Shown: positions 28,216 through 36,960, counted from the stretch's first letter. The stretch: 64,000 nt of DNA from Ulvibacterium sp. (GCF_028285715.1 NZ_JANQOO010000017.1:186001-250000), one strand, 5' to 3'. Made by a program: numbers and translations. Notes: generated by a model not told the origin, from the sequence alone.

Positions 28216-28262
28216 TTTGCGTAACCAAACGGTTTCCTATATATTTGTAACCGAACAGTTAC
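28216..28262 (+). promoter_or_regulatory. Promoter of the ArsR-SRPBCC unit with two operator-like repeats
   Basis: A Bacteroidota promoter is visible: TTTG at 28216-28219, a 20-nt spacer, and TATATTTG (TAnnTTTG) at 28240-28247. Two near-identical 14-mers, GTAACCaAACgGTT (28221-28234) and GTAACCgAACaGTT (28247-28260), differ at two positions and start 26 bp apart; the second contains the inverted repeat GTAAC-N6-GTTAC. They bracket the -7 element, which suits autorepression by the ArsR protein encoded just downstream. Confidence 0.7.
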
Positions 28263-28267
28263 CCAAT

Positions 28268-28615
28268 ATGAGAAGAGACGTTTTCCAGGCTATAGCCGAT
28301 CCCGTACGAAGGGATATTATTCAGCTATTGGCGGAAGAGACACTTACGGTAAATTCCGTGGCCGAAAAATTTGATGTAAGCCGACCCGCCATTTCAAAGC
28401 ATCTTAAAATCCTACAGGAATGTGGGCTTGTTGCCATTAGAAAGCAAGGGCGGGAACGTTATTGTCAAATACGGCCTAAAAACTTAATTCCCGCATTTTT
28501 ATGGATCGATCAATACAAAAAACTCTGGGAAGACAAACTTGATTCCTTTGAAGACTATTTAATGCGATTACAAACCCGCCTACCCGATGGGAAGGCCCAT
28601 AAACCAAAGAAATGA
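28268..28615 (+). CDS. ArsR-family winged-helix transcriptional regulator
   Basis: Small repressor of about 115 aa. It opens RRDVFQAIADPVRRDIIQLL, and the recognition helix lies in SRPAISKHLKILQECGLV, followed by the wing RKQGRERYCQ. No metal-binding cysteine cluster of the classical ArsR sensor type is seen; this subgroup typically pairs with an AHSA1/SRPBCC protein, as here (4-bp overlap). I chose the ATG at 28268; the longer frame starts at a TTG inside the promoter. Confidence 0.93.
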   Translation: MRRDVFQAIADPVRRDIIQLLAEETLTVNSVAEKFDVSRPAISKHLKILQECGLVAIRKQGRERYCQIRPKNLIPAFLWIDQYKKLWEDKLDSFEDYLMRLQTRLPDGKAHKPKK

Positions 28616-29073
28616 GCAAACTGGACGCATCAAAAAACCGAACCTTGACCATAGAAAGAACCTTCCAGGCACCTTTGTCCCTAGTATGGCAGGCCTGGAC
28701 AGAACAAGAGCATATTGCCCACTGGTGGGGGCCCAAGGGAATGAAGACAGAAGTAATCGAACACAATTTTGAGGTAGGTGGCCGATGGAAATACAGTATG
28801 CAAATGCCGGACGGGAGCACATTCATTACCGAAGGTGTTTATTTGGAAATCATTGAATTTGAAAAGATAGTAACCTCGGCAGATTTTAAGCCCATGACGG
28901 AAAATGTGGAATTACATATCCTTTTTAAAGAAAATGGAGATACGACCAACTTTACTTTTCACGTGCTACACGAGACCGAGGAATATTGCAAACAACAGGA
29001 AAAAATGGGCTTTTACAATGGCTGGGGTTCCGTCTTCGATCGTTTGGATACCTATGTTACCACATCCGAATGA
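28612..29073 (+). CDS. SRPBCC (AHSA1/Aha1-like) domain protein
   Basis: Cytosolic START-like fold protein of 153 aa. It begins RTLTIERTFQAPLSLVWQAW and has WWGPKGMKTEVIEHNFEVGG, both typical of Activator-of-Hsp90-ATPase-homology-1-like proteins of bacteria, and ends MGFYNGWGSVFDRLDTYV. The fold has a hydrophobic cavity; ligand unknown. It overlaps the ArsR gene by 4 bp, so the regulator and this protein form one unit. Confidence 0.92.
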   Translation: MSKLDASKNRTLTIERTFQAPLSLVWQAWTEQEHIAHWWGPKGMKTEVIEHNFEVGGRWKYSMQMPDGSTFITEGVYLEIIEFEKIVTSADFKPMTENVELHILFKENGDTTNFTFHVLHETEEYCKQQEKMGFYNGWGSVFDRLDTYVTTSE

Positions 29074-29085
29074 AAGAATTATACA

Positions 29086-29117
29086 TAAAAAGACCCTGGA
29101 ACAGATCCAGGGTCTTA
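29086..29117 (-). terminator. Intrinsic terminator between convergent genes
   Basis: Ten-bp perfect stem AGACCCTGGA (29091-29100) / TCCAGGGTCT (29106-29115) with a 5-nt loop. On the minus strand it is followed by a T-run, so it mainly serves the DUF4293 gene. On the plus strand the T-run is poor, but the hairpin also lies just after the SRPBCC gene. Confidence 0.8.
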
Positions 29118-29144
29118 CACACTAATACTACTTAGATGTTAGGT

Positions 29145-29555
29145 TCAACGTAAACGATCTACAGATTTTACAAGATCTTCATCCTTTTTGATGGCCCTGT
29201 TTGCCAGGACCAGAAAAACGATAGAAAATACAGGAATCAACATCCCAATACCCTTCTCCGAGACAATGGTCTCTCCGGATAGATTTAGTGATCGATACAC
29301 GAAAAATCCCAGTAAAAAAAGATTCAATATTATATTCAATCTGTTGACCACAAATTGATTTTTTCTATTCTTAAAAAGCAATATAGCTACGGCTGCCAAG
29401 ATGGAAGAACCATAGAATACCACGGAAATCCACGTTTCATCCCGGGCAAAAATCTCGTTTCCTTCATCATTCGACCAAAGATTGACCCAAAAAGGCAGGA
29501 CAGCTCCCAAAAGGATTACGACAAAAAGATAAACAGATTGTATTCGTTGTATCAT
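29145..29555 (-). CDS. DUF4293 family membrane protein
   Basis: Integral membrane protein of 136 aa with four helices, opening MIQRIQSVYLFVVILLGAVL, the usual DUF4293 start. It ends in a charged tail (NRAIKKDEDLVKSVDRLR). Function unknown. In Bacteroidota this gene is often next to rho, as here, where it is divergent from it. Confidence 0.9.
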   Translation of the reverse strand: MIQRIQSVYLFVVILLGAVLPFWVNLWSNDEGNEIFARDETWISVVFYGSSILAAVAILLFKNRKNQFVVNRLNIILNLFLLGFFVYRSLNLSGETIVSEKGIGMLIPVFSIVFLVLANRAIKKDEDLVKSVDRLR

Positions 29556-29578
29556 TGCCTATACCGCATTAAGGATTG

Positions 29579-29586
29579 CAAAAATA
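29579..29586 (-). promoter_or_regulatory. Possible -7 element for the DUF4293 gene
   Basis: The minus strand reads TATTTTTG (TAnnTTTG), 24-31 bp upstream of the start codon. A TTG lies upstream at 29611-29613 but with a 24-nt spacer, longer than the usual 19-21. Confidence 0.4.
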
Positions 29587-29750
29587 AGGGTCTTTTTACT
29601 ATTTATCCTTCAATTGTTGAAAATAATTTGTATTATTGTGGCGTTATTAGTTATAGCACTTACCTGCAGGGAAATCTTTCCCGAGTAATACCCGAATAAC
29701 AATACACTTCTTGCTACCATATCTAAAACGTATAATTTATACTTTACTTA

Positions 29751-31313
29751 ATGTTTGAGATTTCAGATTTAAAATCGAAAAAGCTTCCTGAGCTTCAAGA
29801 AATAGCAAAAGGACTTAACGTCCCTAAATTCAAGACTTTAAAGAAATTGGATTTGGTCTACCAAATCCTGGATTTACAAGCTTCCAATCCTAAGGCTGCC
29901 GCCGAAGTTGCTACGGCCGTCCCCGCGGAAAAACCAAAAAGGGCACGAGTGTCCCAAGAAAGACCCAAAGAGGAAACGCAGGAGAATACGCCACACACTT
30001 CTTCCGAGAATACGAAGAACGATAATCCCCAACGAAATACAAACGGCAATCAGCCTAGAAAAGATCAACAAAAACAGCCTTCCCAACATAAAAACCAAAA
30101 CAAGAAAAACCCGCACCACCAAAAGAATGGTCAGGATAAACGAAATAGTAATTTTGATAAAGACTTAAAGAATCGTTATAAAGAACCTGAATTTGAGTTT
30201 GATAGTATTATCGAAAGTGAGGGGGTTTTGGACATTATGCAGGATGGTTATGGTTTTTTGCGATCTTCGGATTACAATTATTTATCTTCTCCGGACGATA
30301 TTTATGTCTCCCAATCGCAAATACGATTGTTCGGTCTTAAGACCGGGGACACGGTCTTGGGAAATGTGCGTCCACCAAAGGAAGGGGAGAAATATTTCCC
30401 ATTGATCAAAGTAAACAAAATTAATGGCATAGACCCACAAGTGGTCCGTGATCGAGTTTCCTTTGAGCATTTGACCCCCCTTTTCCCACAAGAAAAATTT
30501 AAGTTGGCGGAGCGCCAAAGTAATATTTCCACAAGAATAATAGATTTGTTCTCCCCTATAGGTAAGGGACAGCGGGGTATGATCGTTTCCCAGCCCAAAA
30601 CAGGGAAGACCATGTTGCTCAAGGATATTGCCAACGCCATTGCGGCGAACCATCCCGAGGTATATCAAATCATATTACTTATCGATGAACGACCTGAAGA
30701 GGTTACCGATATGCAGCGTAACGTTCAGGGTGAAGTGGTGGCCTCTACCTTTGACAAGGAAGCTACGGAACATGTACGGGTGGCCAATATTGTACTGGAA
30801 AAGGCAAAACGCTTGGTAGAATGTGGGCACGATGTTGTGATACTTTTGGACTCCATAACCCGTCTGGCACGTGCCTATAATACGGTACAACCTGCTTCTG
30901 GGAAGGTATTGAGCGGTGGTGTAGATGCCAATGCCCTGCACAAGCCAAAACGATTTTTTGGGGCTGCACGTAATATTGAAGGCGGAGGATCTCTTTCCAT
31001 AATTGCTACCGCCTTGACAGAAACCGGTTCCAAGATGGATGAGGTAATCTTTGAGGAATTCAAGGGTACCGGTAATATGGAACTTCAACTGGATCGGCGC
31101 ATTTCAAATCGTAGAATATTCCCAGCCATAGACTTGGTCTCCTCGTCTACCCGAAGGGATGATCTTTTATTGGACGAGAATTCCATCCAACGTATGTGGA
31201 TCTTGCGCAAGTATCTTGCCGATATGAATCCTATAGAGGCCATGGAATTTTTGGAACAGCGCATAAAACAAACCAAGAACAACGAGGAATTCTTGATGAC
31301 CATGAACCAATAG
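29751..31313 (+). CDS. rho: Transcription termination factor Rho
   Basis: Hexameric RNA helicase that ends transcription, 520 aa, about 100 residues longer than E. coli Rho. Residues 1-42 are the Rho_N domain ([18 protein letters not shown]). Residues about 48-145 are a low-complexity Lys/Asn/Gln/Pro-rich insert. A cold-shock-like RNA-binding domain follows ([20 protein letters not shown]), then the ATPase with Walker [13 protein letters not shown], Walker [17 protein letters not shown] and the arginine-containing [13 protein letters not shown]. The insert is a feature known from Bacteroidota Rho. A 195-bp leader separates it from the divergent DUF4293 gene. Confidence 0.98.
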   Translation: MFEISDLKSKKLPELQEIAKGLNVPKFKTLKKLDLVYQILDLQASNPKAAAEVATAVPAEKPKRARVSQERPKEETQENTPHTSSENTKNDNPQRNTNGNQPRKDQQKQPSQHKNQNKKNPHHQKNGQDKRNSNFDKDLKNRYKEPEFEFDSIIESEGVLDIMQDGYGFLRSSDYNYLSSPDDIYVSQSQIRLFGLKTGDTVLGNVRPPKEGEKYFPLIKVNKINGIDPQVVRDRVSFEHLTPLFPQEKFKLAERQSNISTRIIDLFSPIGKGQRGMIVSQPKTGKTMLLKDIANAIAANHPEVYQIILLIDERPEEVTDMQRNVQGEVVASTFDKEATEHVRVANIVLEKAKRLVECGHDVVILLDSITRLARAYNTVQPASGKVLSGGVDANALHKPKRFFGAARNIEGGGSLSIIATALTETGSKMDEVIFEEFKGTGNMELQLDRRISNRRIFPAIDLVSSSTRRDDLLLDENSIQRMWILRKYLADMNPIEAMEFLEQRIKQTKNNEEFLMTMNQ

Positions 31314-31333
31314 GTTTCCGGTTAAAAAGATAT

Positions 31334-31366
31334 GACCCGATGGCCTATGTCATCGGGTTTTTTGTT
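31334..31366 (+). terminator. Rho-gene intrinsic terminator
   Basis: Stem ACCCGATG (31335-31342) / CATCGGGT (31351-31358) with an 8-nt loop, followed by TTTTTTGTTTG. It lies 21 bp after the rho stop codon. Confidence 0.85.
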
Positions 31367-31395
31367 TGTACATTAAACGAAGTAAACCAACCGGA

Positions 31396-32154
31396 ATGGG
31401 TTTTTATGACTTGTCCAAATCGGAACGTACACGATTGGTGAATACCATAAACAGGGAAATTTACGAAGCCGTATCAAGAACCCGACTTATTGGGATTCAT
31501 CCCTATTTCTCCGATGAGGATACCTATATTAGAAAAACGGCCTATCTGTCCATCGGCAAACTTTATAAGAATACCCCAGAATTGCGCACGAAAATTTTGA
31601 AGATTCTGAATCAGTCGTTGAAATCGAATAATCCGAAAGTTAGGCAAACGACCATAAATGCGGCAGGGGAAATTGGTATGGGAAATTTTGAAGTGGTGCG
31701 GCATTTTCTTGAAGTAGGCCTATTTGACAATCACCATTCCGTACGAAATGCTGTAATAGGTTCCGTAAAGAAAATGGGGGCAAAAAATCCCATACCCACA
31801 CTCAAATGGGCCAAAAAATATCTCGGACATCCAGATAAGGAAATCCGACGGGAGATTTGCCATGGCATTGAGTTAAGGGGGCGTACACATCCCCAGGATA
31901 TTCTGCCCCTCTTGGAAAAACTGCAACATGATGAGACTTCACGAGTCCGAAATACACTCATTCATGTGCTTGGGCAAATTGCCTACAAAAAGGGATGCCT
32001 TGAAACTGTAGTAGGCGCATTGAAAACATGGAAGAATACAGAACTTGTGAAATCTGCCTTGGACGAAATTGTGGATGTCCACCATCGTTATGCGAGCTTT
32101 GCCTTTTTGTCACAACAGCAGGCCATAACATATATAGACGAAAATTATAGTTAA
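31396..32154 (+). CDS. HEAT-repeat domain protein
   Basis: Soluble all-helical protein of about 252 aa. Helical repeats of ~31-37 residues are visible: DEDTYIRKTAYLSIGKLYKN, NPKVRQTTINAAGEIG, NHHSVRNAVIGSVKKMGAKN, DKEIRREICHGIELRGRT and ETSRVRNTLIHVLGQIAYKKG, each with the HEAT-type Asp/Arg pattern. It resembles DNA alkylation-repair-like or phycocyanin-lyase-like HEAT proteins but no catalytic residue is evident; a binding scaffold is the safest call. I chose the ATG at 31396, since the frame's upstream TTG at 31366 lies in the rho terminator. Confidence 0.8.
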   Translation: MGFYDLSKSERTRLVNTINREIYEAVSRTRLIGIHPYFSDEDTYIRKTAYLSIGKLYKNTPELRTKILKILNQSLKSNNPKVRQTTINAAGEIGMGNFEVVRHFLEVGLFDNHHSVRNAVIGSVKKMGAKNPIPTLKWAKKYLGHPDKEIRREICHGIELRGRTHPQDILPLLEKLQHDETSRVRNTLIHVLGQIAYKKGCLETVVGALKTWKNTELVKSALDEIVDVHHRYASFAFLSQQQAITYIDENYS

Positions 32155-32188
32155 CGAAGGGTGCTTTTTATTTTCTCAGCAAGAAAAG

Positions 32189-33184
32189 TCAGTTTTCGGT
32201 ATTTGGAATCATCACTCTATTGATGACATGTAAAACACCGTTGGTGGCCTGAATATCCACAGCTGTTATGGCTGTATCCCCATTACCGCTTCCGTCGGTT
32301 ATTAACACGGTATTGTTGGCCGTAACGATAAAGGTGAGAGTATCTCCTTCCAATGTCGCCGGAGATTCCTCATTGTTTTCTATATCCGCAGAAACAATGT
32401 TGGCACCGCCAATGACATGATGTGACAATACCGCATTTAAAAGATCCTCATCGATGTCATCCAAAGAATTCCAATCTAGATTTCCGGACAAAAGTGCATC
32501 AAAGGCGGTATCCAAGGGTGCGAATACCGTAAGCAGAGCGGTTTCTCCCAGTAGGGTGATATAGTCCACCGAAGGAGTAGCGGCGGTCAAGGCCGTTTCC
32601 AAATCCCTAAAATTGGAGTCCGACAACACAAAAGTGGCCAAAGTAGGCAGCTCTATTACCGCATCAACAATATGGATAGAGCCATTGGAAGCGGTAATAT
32701 CCCTTCCACCTTGGGCTACTTTCGCCATATTGTTGAAGCCAATACCATCCGTACCATCGGCATACATGTTTAATCTTGTATCGGTAATAGGGCCGGGAGC
32801 AAGCGTCTCCACGTATCCAGAAAGGCCCACTAAATTACCGGAGCGAAACTCCCCGCGTAGCACATGGTTCAACAATAACTGCCTAAGGATATCTACAGGT
32901 ACGGCATCTATATTGGCAAAGTCATTGCTCTCCAAAAAATCGCTTAAGGCCGCATTATTTGGTGCCAATAAGGTAAAAGAGCCCAATTCTTCCAAACCAG
33001 AAACCAAATCTGCCCGCTCCAGAGCGGACTCCAAGAGTGATAAATCGTCTATTGTCCTTACTAAGTCCGCAATGTTTTCCTGAGGTCTTTGAAGATCATT
33101 ACTATCATCATCTAGACAGGATACTGTTAAAAGGGTGAGCAAAGAGAGAAGAAGAACATTTTGCAATCTGAGGTACTTTTTCAT
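32189..33184 (-). CDS. Two-domain fasciclin (FAS1) lipoprotein
   Basis: Surface or periplasmic adhesion-type lipoprotein of about 331 aa. The signal peptide ends in LLTVSC. Two FAS1 domains follow: residues about 40-175 (LEELGSFTLLAPNNAALSDF, then NGSIHIVDAVIE) and about 183-328 (LLTVFAPLDTAFDALL, then NGVLHVINRVMIP). Each contains the paired H1/H2 motifs of the family. An ATG three codons upstream (33193) is an alternative start. No terminator is visible between it and the convergent HEAT-repeat gene (35-bp gap). Confidence 0.93.
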   Translation of the reverse strand: MKKYLRLQNVLLLSLLTLLTVSCLDDDSNDLQRPQENIADLVRTIDDLSLLESALERADLVSGLEELGSFTLLAPNNAALSDFLESNDFANIDAVPVDILRQLLLNHVLRGEFRSGNLVGLSGYVETLAPGPITDTRLNMYADGTDGIGFNNMAKVAQGGRDITASNGSIHIVDAVIELPTLATFVLSDSNFRDLETALTAATPSVDYITLLGETALLTVFAPLDTAFDALLSGNLDWNSLDDIDEDLLNAVLSHHVIGGANIVSADIENNEESPATLEGDTLTFIVTANNTVLITDGSGNGDTAITAVDIQATNGVLHVINRVMIPNTEN

Positions 33185-33407
33185 AACAAACATTTAAAAT
33201 CCATTTAATAGTATAGATTAAAAGATGCGTTAACAGTTGCCTCTGTAATACAACTTTAACATTAAGGGTGACTTTAAATTACCTGGGACAATCTTTACAG
33301 GATATTTGAAAAATACACGTACAAAGATGTCCTAAACAGGGTGGAGAACGGCAAGCATCAATCATAAACGATTGCGCGCAGCACAGACATGGTAAATACA
33401 AGGCAAC

Positions 33408-33436
33408 AAAAACGCCCTTTAAAAAGGGCGTTTTTC
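33408..33436 (-). terminator. Terminator after rpsT
   Basis: Near-perfect hairpin with arms AAACGCCCTTT and AAAGGGCGTTT, and A/T-runs on both sides (33408-33436). It lies 20 bp beyond the rpsT stop on the minus strand. Confidence 0.85.
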
Positions 33437-33456
33437 AAAAAATATTTTGCGATATT

Positions 33457-33708
33457 TTATAAAGCGGCCACGTGCTTGGCCAGTTTGCTTTTTAAATTGG
33501 CGGCCTTATTGGCATGAATAATGTTTCGCTTGGCCAATCTATCGATCATACTAACAACACCTGGCAACATGGCTTCGGCATCCTTCTTTTTCTCTTCGGC
33601 ACGCAGTTTCTTAATAGCATTGCGTGCGGTCTTATGCTGATACCTATTCCTTAAGCGAACCGCTTCGTTTCTTCGTATTCTTTTTAATGCAGACTTATGA
33701 TTTGCCAT
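33457..33708 (-). CDS. rpsT: 30S ribosomal protein S20
   Basis: Small basic ribosomal protein of 83 aa that binds 16S rRNA. The sequence begins [20 protein letters not shown] and contains [24 protein letters not shown] split across a turn, both typical of S20. It is preceded on the same strand by two tRNA-Glu genes and followed by a strong terminator, so it may be cotranscribed with the tRNAs. Confidence 0.98.
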   Translation of the reverse strand: MANHKSALKRIRRNEAVRLRNRYQHKTARNAIKKLRAEEKKKDAEAMLPGVVSMIDRLAKRNIIHANKAANLKSKLAKHVAAL

Positions 33709-33751
33709 CTCAAATATATATTACGTTTAGGCCGGTGCCTATGCTTTTAAG

Positions 33752-33823
33752 TAGCCCGTAGGGGAATCGAACCCCTGTTACCAGGATGAAAACCTGGCGT
33801 CCTAACCCCTAGACGAACGGGCC
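33752..33823 (-). tRNA. tRNA-Glu (anticodon UUC), copy 2
   Basis: 72 nt without encoded CCA. The acceptor arms GGCCCGT / ACGGGCT close with a G-U pair; the anticodon arm is CCAGG-TTTTCAT-CCTGG (anticodon TTC) and the T arm AGGGG-TTCGATT-CCCCT is perfect. It is identical to the copy at 33889-33960, 65 bp apart, and lies 43 bp before rpsT in the direction of transcription. Confidence 0.97.
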
Positions 33824-33888
33824 TAATCCAAAGGGGAACCAAAACTTTCAGTTTTTGGTATTCCCGATTTTCTATCCATTACACTTTG

Positions 33889-33960
33889 TAGCCCGTAGGG
33901 GAATCGAACCCCTGTTACCAGGATGAAAACCTGGCGTCCTAACCCCTAGACGAACGGGCC
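33889..33960 (-). tRNA. tRNA-Glu (anticodon UUC), copy 1
   Basis: Identical 72-nt sequence to the copy at 33752-33823, with the same anticodon loop TTTTCAT. A well-spaced promoter lies upstream at 34014-34043. CCA is not encoded. Confidence 0.97.
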
Positions 33961-34013
33961 GCTACTATACAAAAATGCAACCTTTTATGATATTAATACC
34001 ATTCAAGCGGGTG

Positions 34014-34043
34014 CAAAAATACAATTATTTTTAACTATCGCAA
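34014..34043 (-). promoter_or_regulatory. Promoter of the tRNA-Glu pair
   Basis: On the minus strand TTG (34043-34041), a 19-nt spacer and TATTTTTG (34021-34014) match the Bacteroidota TTG / TAnnTTTG consensus. It lies about 54 bp upstream of the first tRNA 5' end, just after the proS stop codon. Confidence 0.65.
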
Positions 34044-34069
34044 TAACGGATTCTTATTTTTTGCCAGTT

Positions 34070-35545
34070 TTAATAGGCCTTGGCGAAGAGTACTCTTTTA
34101 GAGGACGGCTTGCCGGTGACCATACAATTTCCTGCTTCAGCCTTCGCATCAATAGGAATACAGCGAATAGTAGCCTTGGTCTCCTCTTTGATCCTATCTT
34201 CTGTTTCCAGTGTCCCGTCCCAATGAGCCAGGATAAACCCTCCCTTTTCTTCCAAAACAGCTTTAAATTCATCATAGGAATCTACCTCGGTAATGTGTCC
34301 CGTTCTAAACGCCAATGCCTTTTGGTAAATGTTTTTCTGAATATCCTCTAGTAAAAACTCAATTTTAGGGATTACCTCCTCCATGGCAACAGTCTCCTTT
34401 TCCAAGGTATCCCTACGTGCCACCTCATAGGTGCCGTTTTCCATATCGCGCTGACCAATGGCCAAACGTACAGGTACTCCTTTTAGCTCATATTCATTGA
34501 ATTTAAAACCAGGTTTATGGGTATCCCGGTTGTCATACTTTGCCGATATTCCCTTCTTACGCAACGCCTTTACCAAAGGATCGACTTTATCAGAAATAGC
34601 TTCGAGTTGTTCTACCCCTTTATAAATTGGTACAATTACCACTTGAATAGGTGCCAATTTTGGAGGGAGAACCAGTCCGTTATCATCGCTGTGGGTCATG
34701 ACCAACGCCCCCATAAGTCGGGTGGAGACACCCCAGGATGTGGCCCATACATGTTCCTGTTTCCCATCCCTGGTCGCAAATTTTACATCAAAGGCCTTGG
34801 CAAAATTTTGGCCCAAAAAGTGGGATGTCCCCGCCTGAAGGGCCCTACCGTCTTGCATCAATGCCTCTATGCAATAGGTCTCCACGGCTCCGGCAAAGCG
34901 TTCGCTCTCCGTTTTAATTCCTTTTATTACCGGTACGGCCATCTGCCCTTCAACAAATTCAGCATATACATGCATTATTTTCTCCGCCTCTTCAATCGCC
35001 TCATCTTCCGTTTCATGAGCCGTATGTCCCTCTTGCCAAAGAAACTCTGCGGTACGCAGGAACAACCGGGTCCGCATTTCCCAGCGCACTACATTGGCCC
35101 ATTGATTTATGAGAAGAGGCAAATCCCTGTAGGATTGAATCCATTTTCTATAGGTATCCCAAATGATGGTTTCCGATGTAGGCCTCACAATAAGTTCCTC
35201 CTCCAAACGTGCCTCGGGATCCACTACGATACCGCTCCCGTCTTCCGCATTTTTTAGCCGATAATGCGTAACAACCGCACACTCCTTGGCAAACCCTTCA
35301 ACGTGACTGGCCTCCTTACTTAAATATGATTTGGGTATAAACAAGGGGAAGTAGGCGTTTTCATGTCCCGTTTCCTTGAACATCCTATCCAACCCGGCTT
35401 GCATTTTCTCCCATATGGCAAAACCATAGGGCTTAATTACCATGCAGCCCCTGACTCCTGAGTTTTCGGCCAAATCGGCCTTAATGACGAGTTCATTATA
35501 CCATTTGGAATAATCATCGCTTCGCTTTGTCAAATTTTTACCCAT
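34070..35545 (-). CDS. proS: Prolyl-tRNA synthetase (archaeal/eukaryotic-type, ProS type 3)
   Basis: Class II aminoacyl-tRNA synthetase, about 491 aa, charging tRNA-Pro. It lacks the bacterial editing insert, as in the short archaeal-like form common in Bacteroidota. Motif 1 is near [17 protein letters not shown], motif 2 is [19 protein letters not shown], and motif 3 is [20 protein letters not shown]. The C-terminal zinc-like domain is present ([19 protein letters not shown]). I chose the ATG at 35545 ([18 protein letters not shown]); an ATG at 35575 would add ten atypical residues and include a palindrome. Confidence 0.97.
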   Translation of the reverse strand: MGKNLTKRSDDYSKWYNELVIKADLAENSGVRGCMVIKPYGFAIWEKMQAGLDRMFKETGHENAYFPLFIPKSYLSKEASHVEGFAKECAVVTHYRLKNAEDGSGIVVDPEARLEEELIVRPTSETIIWDTYRKWIQSYRDLPLLINQWANVVRWEMRTRLFLRTAEFLWQEGHTAHETEDEAIEEAEKIMHVYAEFVEGQMAVPVIKGIKTESERFAGAVETYCIEALMQDGRALQAGTSHFLGQNFAKAFDVKFATRDGKQEHVWATSWGVSTRLMGALVMTHSDDNGLVLPPKLAPIQVVIVPIYKGVEQLEAISDKVDPLVKALRKKGISAKYDNRDTHKPGFKFNEYELKGVPVRLAIGQRDMENGTYEVARRDTLEKETVAMEEVIPKIEFLLEDIQKNIYQKALAFRTGHITEVDSYDEFKAVLEEKGGFILAHWDGTLETEDRIKEETKATIRCIPIDAKAEAGNCMVTGKPSSKRVLFAKAY

Positions 35546-35558
35546 TATCCGTAGTTTG

Positions 35559-35573
35559 GCACAAAACTTGTGC
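35559..35573. promoter_or_regulatory. 15-bp palindrome in the proS leader
   Basis: GCACAA-AAC-TTGTGC is a perfect 6-bp inverted repeat with a 3-bp centre, 14 bp upstream of the proS start and in the divergent region with the Gly-Trp-rich lipoprotein gene. It could be an operator; no regulator is known for it. Confidence 0.3.
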
Positions 35574-35637
35574 ATATGTCAGCAAAATAATTGGGTAAAA
35601 CTAGTTATTTTTAATATGTTCAACAATTAAAATTACT

Positions 35638-36960
35638 ATGATGATACGTTCTCTACCCCACCACAAAATATACCCGATGGCCCTTGCCATGATTATCAGT
35701 TTTTTGGTTGTTTCCTGCGGATCTTATCAACAGGCTTCCTATTATGATAACGATGGTATTTATTCCAACGATAACGTTCGTGTTGTTGAAAAAAATCCAC
35801 AACAAAGCAGAACGGTAAGAAAGCAGAAGGAGAACAACACCTATGCGGATTACTTTGGGCAAAAGGCGGATCAGGTAGAGGAAATTCTAGAGGACGAGAT
35901 TTTTACGGATATTGATTCCTACAGCACCGTAGAAAATGATAGCATAGCAAACCAGGACCAATTGACCGATTATTTTGATAACAATGAAAATGATTATGTA
36001 GGTTATGCAGGATGGGGAGACAATGCCACAAGCGTAAATATCAATGTCTACGACAACAACTGGGGCTGGGGCGGTGCCTGGGGCTGGGGCGGCGGCTTCG
36101 GTTGGGGCTGGAACGATCCATGGCTCTGGAACGGCTGGGGCTGGGGCGGCGGCTGGGGCTGGGGTTGGAACAACCCATGGCGATGGAACCGTTGGGGCTG
36201 GGGCGGCGGCTGGGGCTGGGGCTGGAACAACTGGGGCTGGGCCGGCGGCTGGGGCTGGAACAACTGGGGTTGGGGCGGCTACTACGGTCGTAACAGAAAC
36301 TTTGCCTTTAACAGAGGTAGACGCGGCTACTATAATAGGAACACCATTGCCGGTACAGGCAGGTCCAATTTGCGCGGCAGAACCTCAAATGTTAGGACAA
36401 GAGGTACATCTCCCCGATATAGAAGCAATACCACAACAAGGTCCCGATCTGCTGTTACTCGAAACGGTACGACTAGGAACTCGAGAAATTATAGAAGCGG
36501 AACTACGGGAAGGAGAACGGTAAGCGTTGATAGAAATAGAGCATACAGAACCAGTAGAAGTACACGTGCTGTACCTAGATACAATAGTTCTTCCAGAAGT
36601 CAAAGCTATAGAAATGGTACGGCAAGGAATGGCACCTACAGAAGTGGATCCAGAAGTACCGCTCCTAGAACTTCGGGTTATAGTTCGGGAAATCGCACTA
36701 GAAGTAATGCTTATAGAGGTTCAAGCTCTAGAGGCAATCAGTCCTATCGAAGTTCGTCACCAAGAACAGGTAGCTATCGCTCCTCGGGAAGCCGAAGTTC
36801 AAGTTCAAGGAGTAGTGGAAGCTACCGCTCCGGAGGGAGTTACAGAAGCTCTGGGGGAAGCTACAGAAGCTCCGGGGGGTCGTACAGATCTTCAGGTGGT
36901 GGTCGGTCTTCGGGAGGCGGTCGATCTTCAGGTAGAAGCGGAGGAGGTAGAAGAAATTAA
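35638..36960 (+). CDS. Gly-Trp-rich and Ser/Arg-rich lipoprotein of unknown function
   Basis: 440 aa lipoprotein (signal peptide ending in FLVVSC, Cys27). Residues about 30-135 are acidic and polar (AEILEDEIFTD-like). Residues about 140-220 are a run of Trp-Gly repeats (WGWGGGWGWGWNNPW and variants) with some thirty tryptophans, followed by a Tyr/Arg stretch. Residues about 230-440 are a basic, low-complexity tail of Arg, Ser, Gly, Tyr and Thr (YRSSGGSYRSSGG repeats, ending RSGGGRRN). The coding block is clearly more GC-rich than its surroundings. I do not recognise a characterised family; similar lipoproteins occur in Flavobacteria. An outer-surface or cell-envelope scaffold is a guess only. 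Confidence 0.75.
   Translation: MMIRSLPHHKIYPMALAMIISFLVVSCGSYQQASYYDNDGIYSNDNVRVVEKNPQQSRTVRKQKENNTYADYFGQKADQVEEILEDEIFTDIDSYSTVENDSIANQDQLTDYFDNNENDYVGYAGWGDNATSVNINVYDNNWGWGGAWGWGGGFGWGWNDPWLWNGWGWGGGWGWGWNNPWRWNRWGWGGGWGWGWNNWGWAGGWGWNNWGWGGYYGRNRNFAFNRGRRGYYNRNTIAGTGRSNLRGRTSNVRTRGTSPRYRSNTTTRSRSAVTRNGTTRNSRNYRSGTTGRRTVSVDRNRAYRTSRSTRAVPRYNSSSRSQSYRNGTARNGTYRSGSRSTAPRTSGYSSGNRTRSNAYRGSSSRGNQSYRSSSPRTGSYRSSGSRSSSSRSSGSYRSGGSYRSSGGSYRSSGGSYRSSGGGRSSGGGRSSGRSGGGRRN
36056..36300 (+). repeat. Coding tandem repeat, Gly-Trp block
   Basis: Tandem variants of GGCTGGGGCTGGGGCGGC encode the Trp-Gly block of the lipoprotein gene at 35638-36960. The repeat is imperfect, with units such as WNNPWRWNRWGWGGG recurring. 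Open frames in the other two forward frames of this block are artefacts of the repeat. Confidence 0.85.

Noticed and set aside
33711-33718. Minus-strand TATATTTG directly upstream of rpsT
   Set aside because: It ends only 2 bp before the ATG, which would place the transcript start inside the coding region.
33752-33960. The two identical tRNA copies as a CRISPR-like or mobile repeat
   Set aside because: Both fold as complete tRNA-Glu and there are only two copies; no attachment site or integrase is nearby.
36044-36523. Long Gly/Ala/Thr-rich frame in the Gly-Trp block
   Set aside because: An artefact of the GC-rich repeat read in another frame; the Trp-Gly frame continues with a lipoprotein signal and tail.
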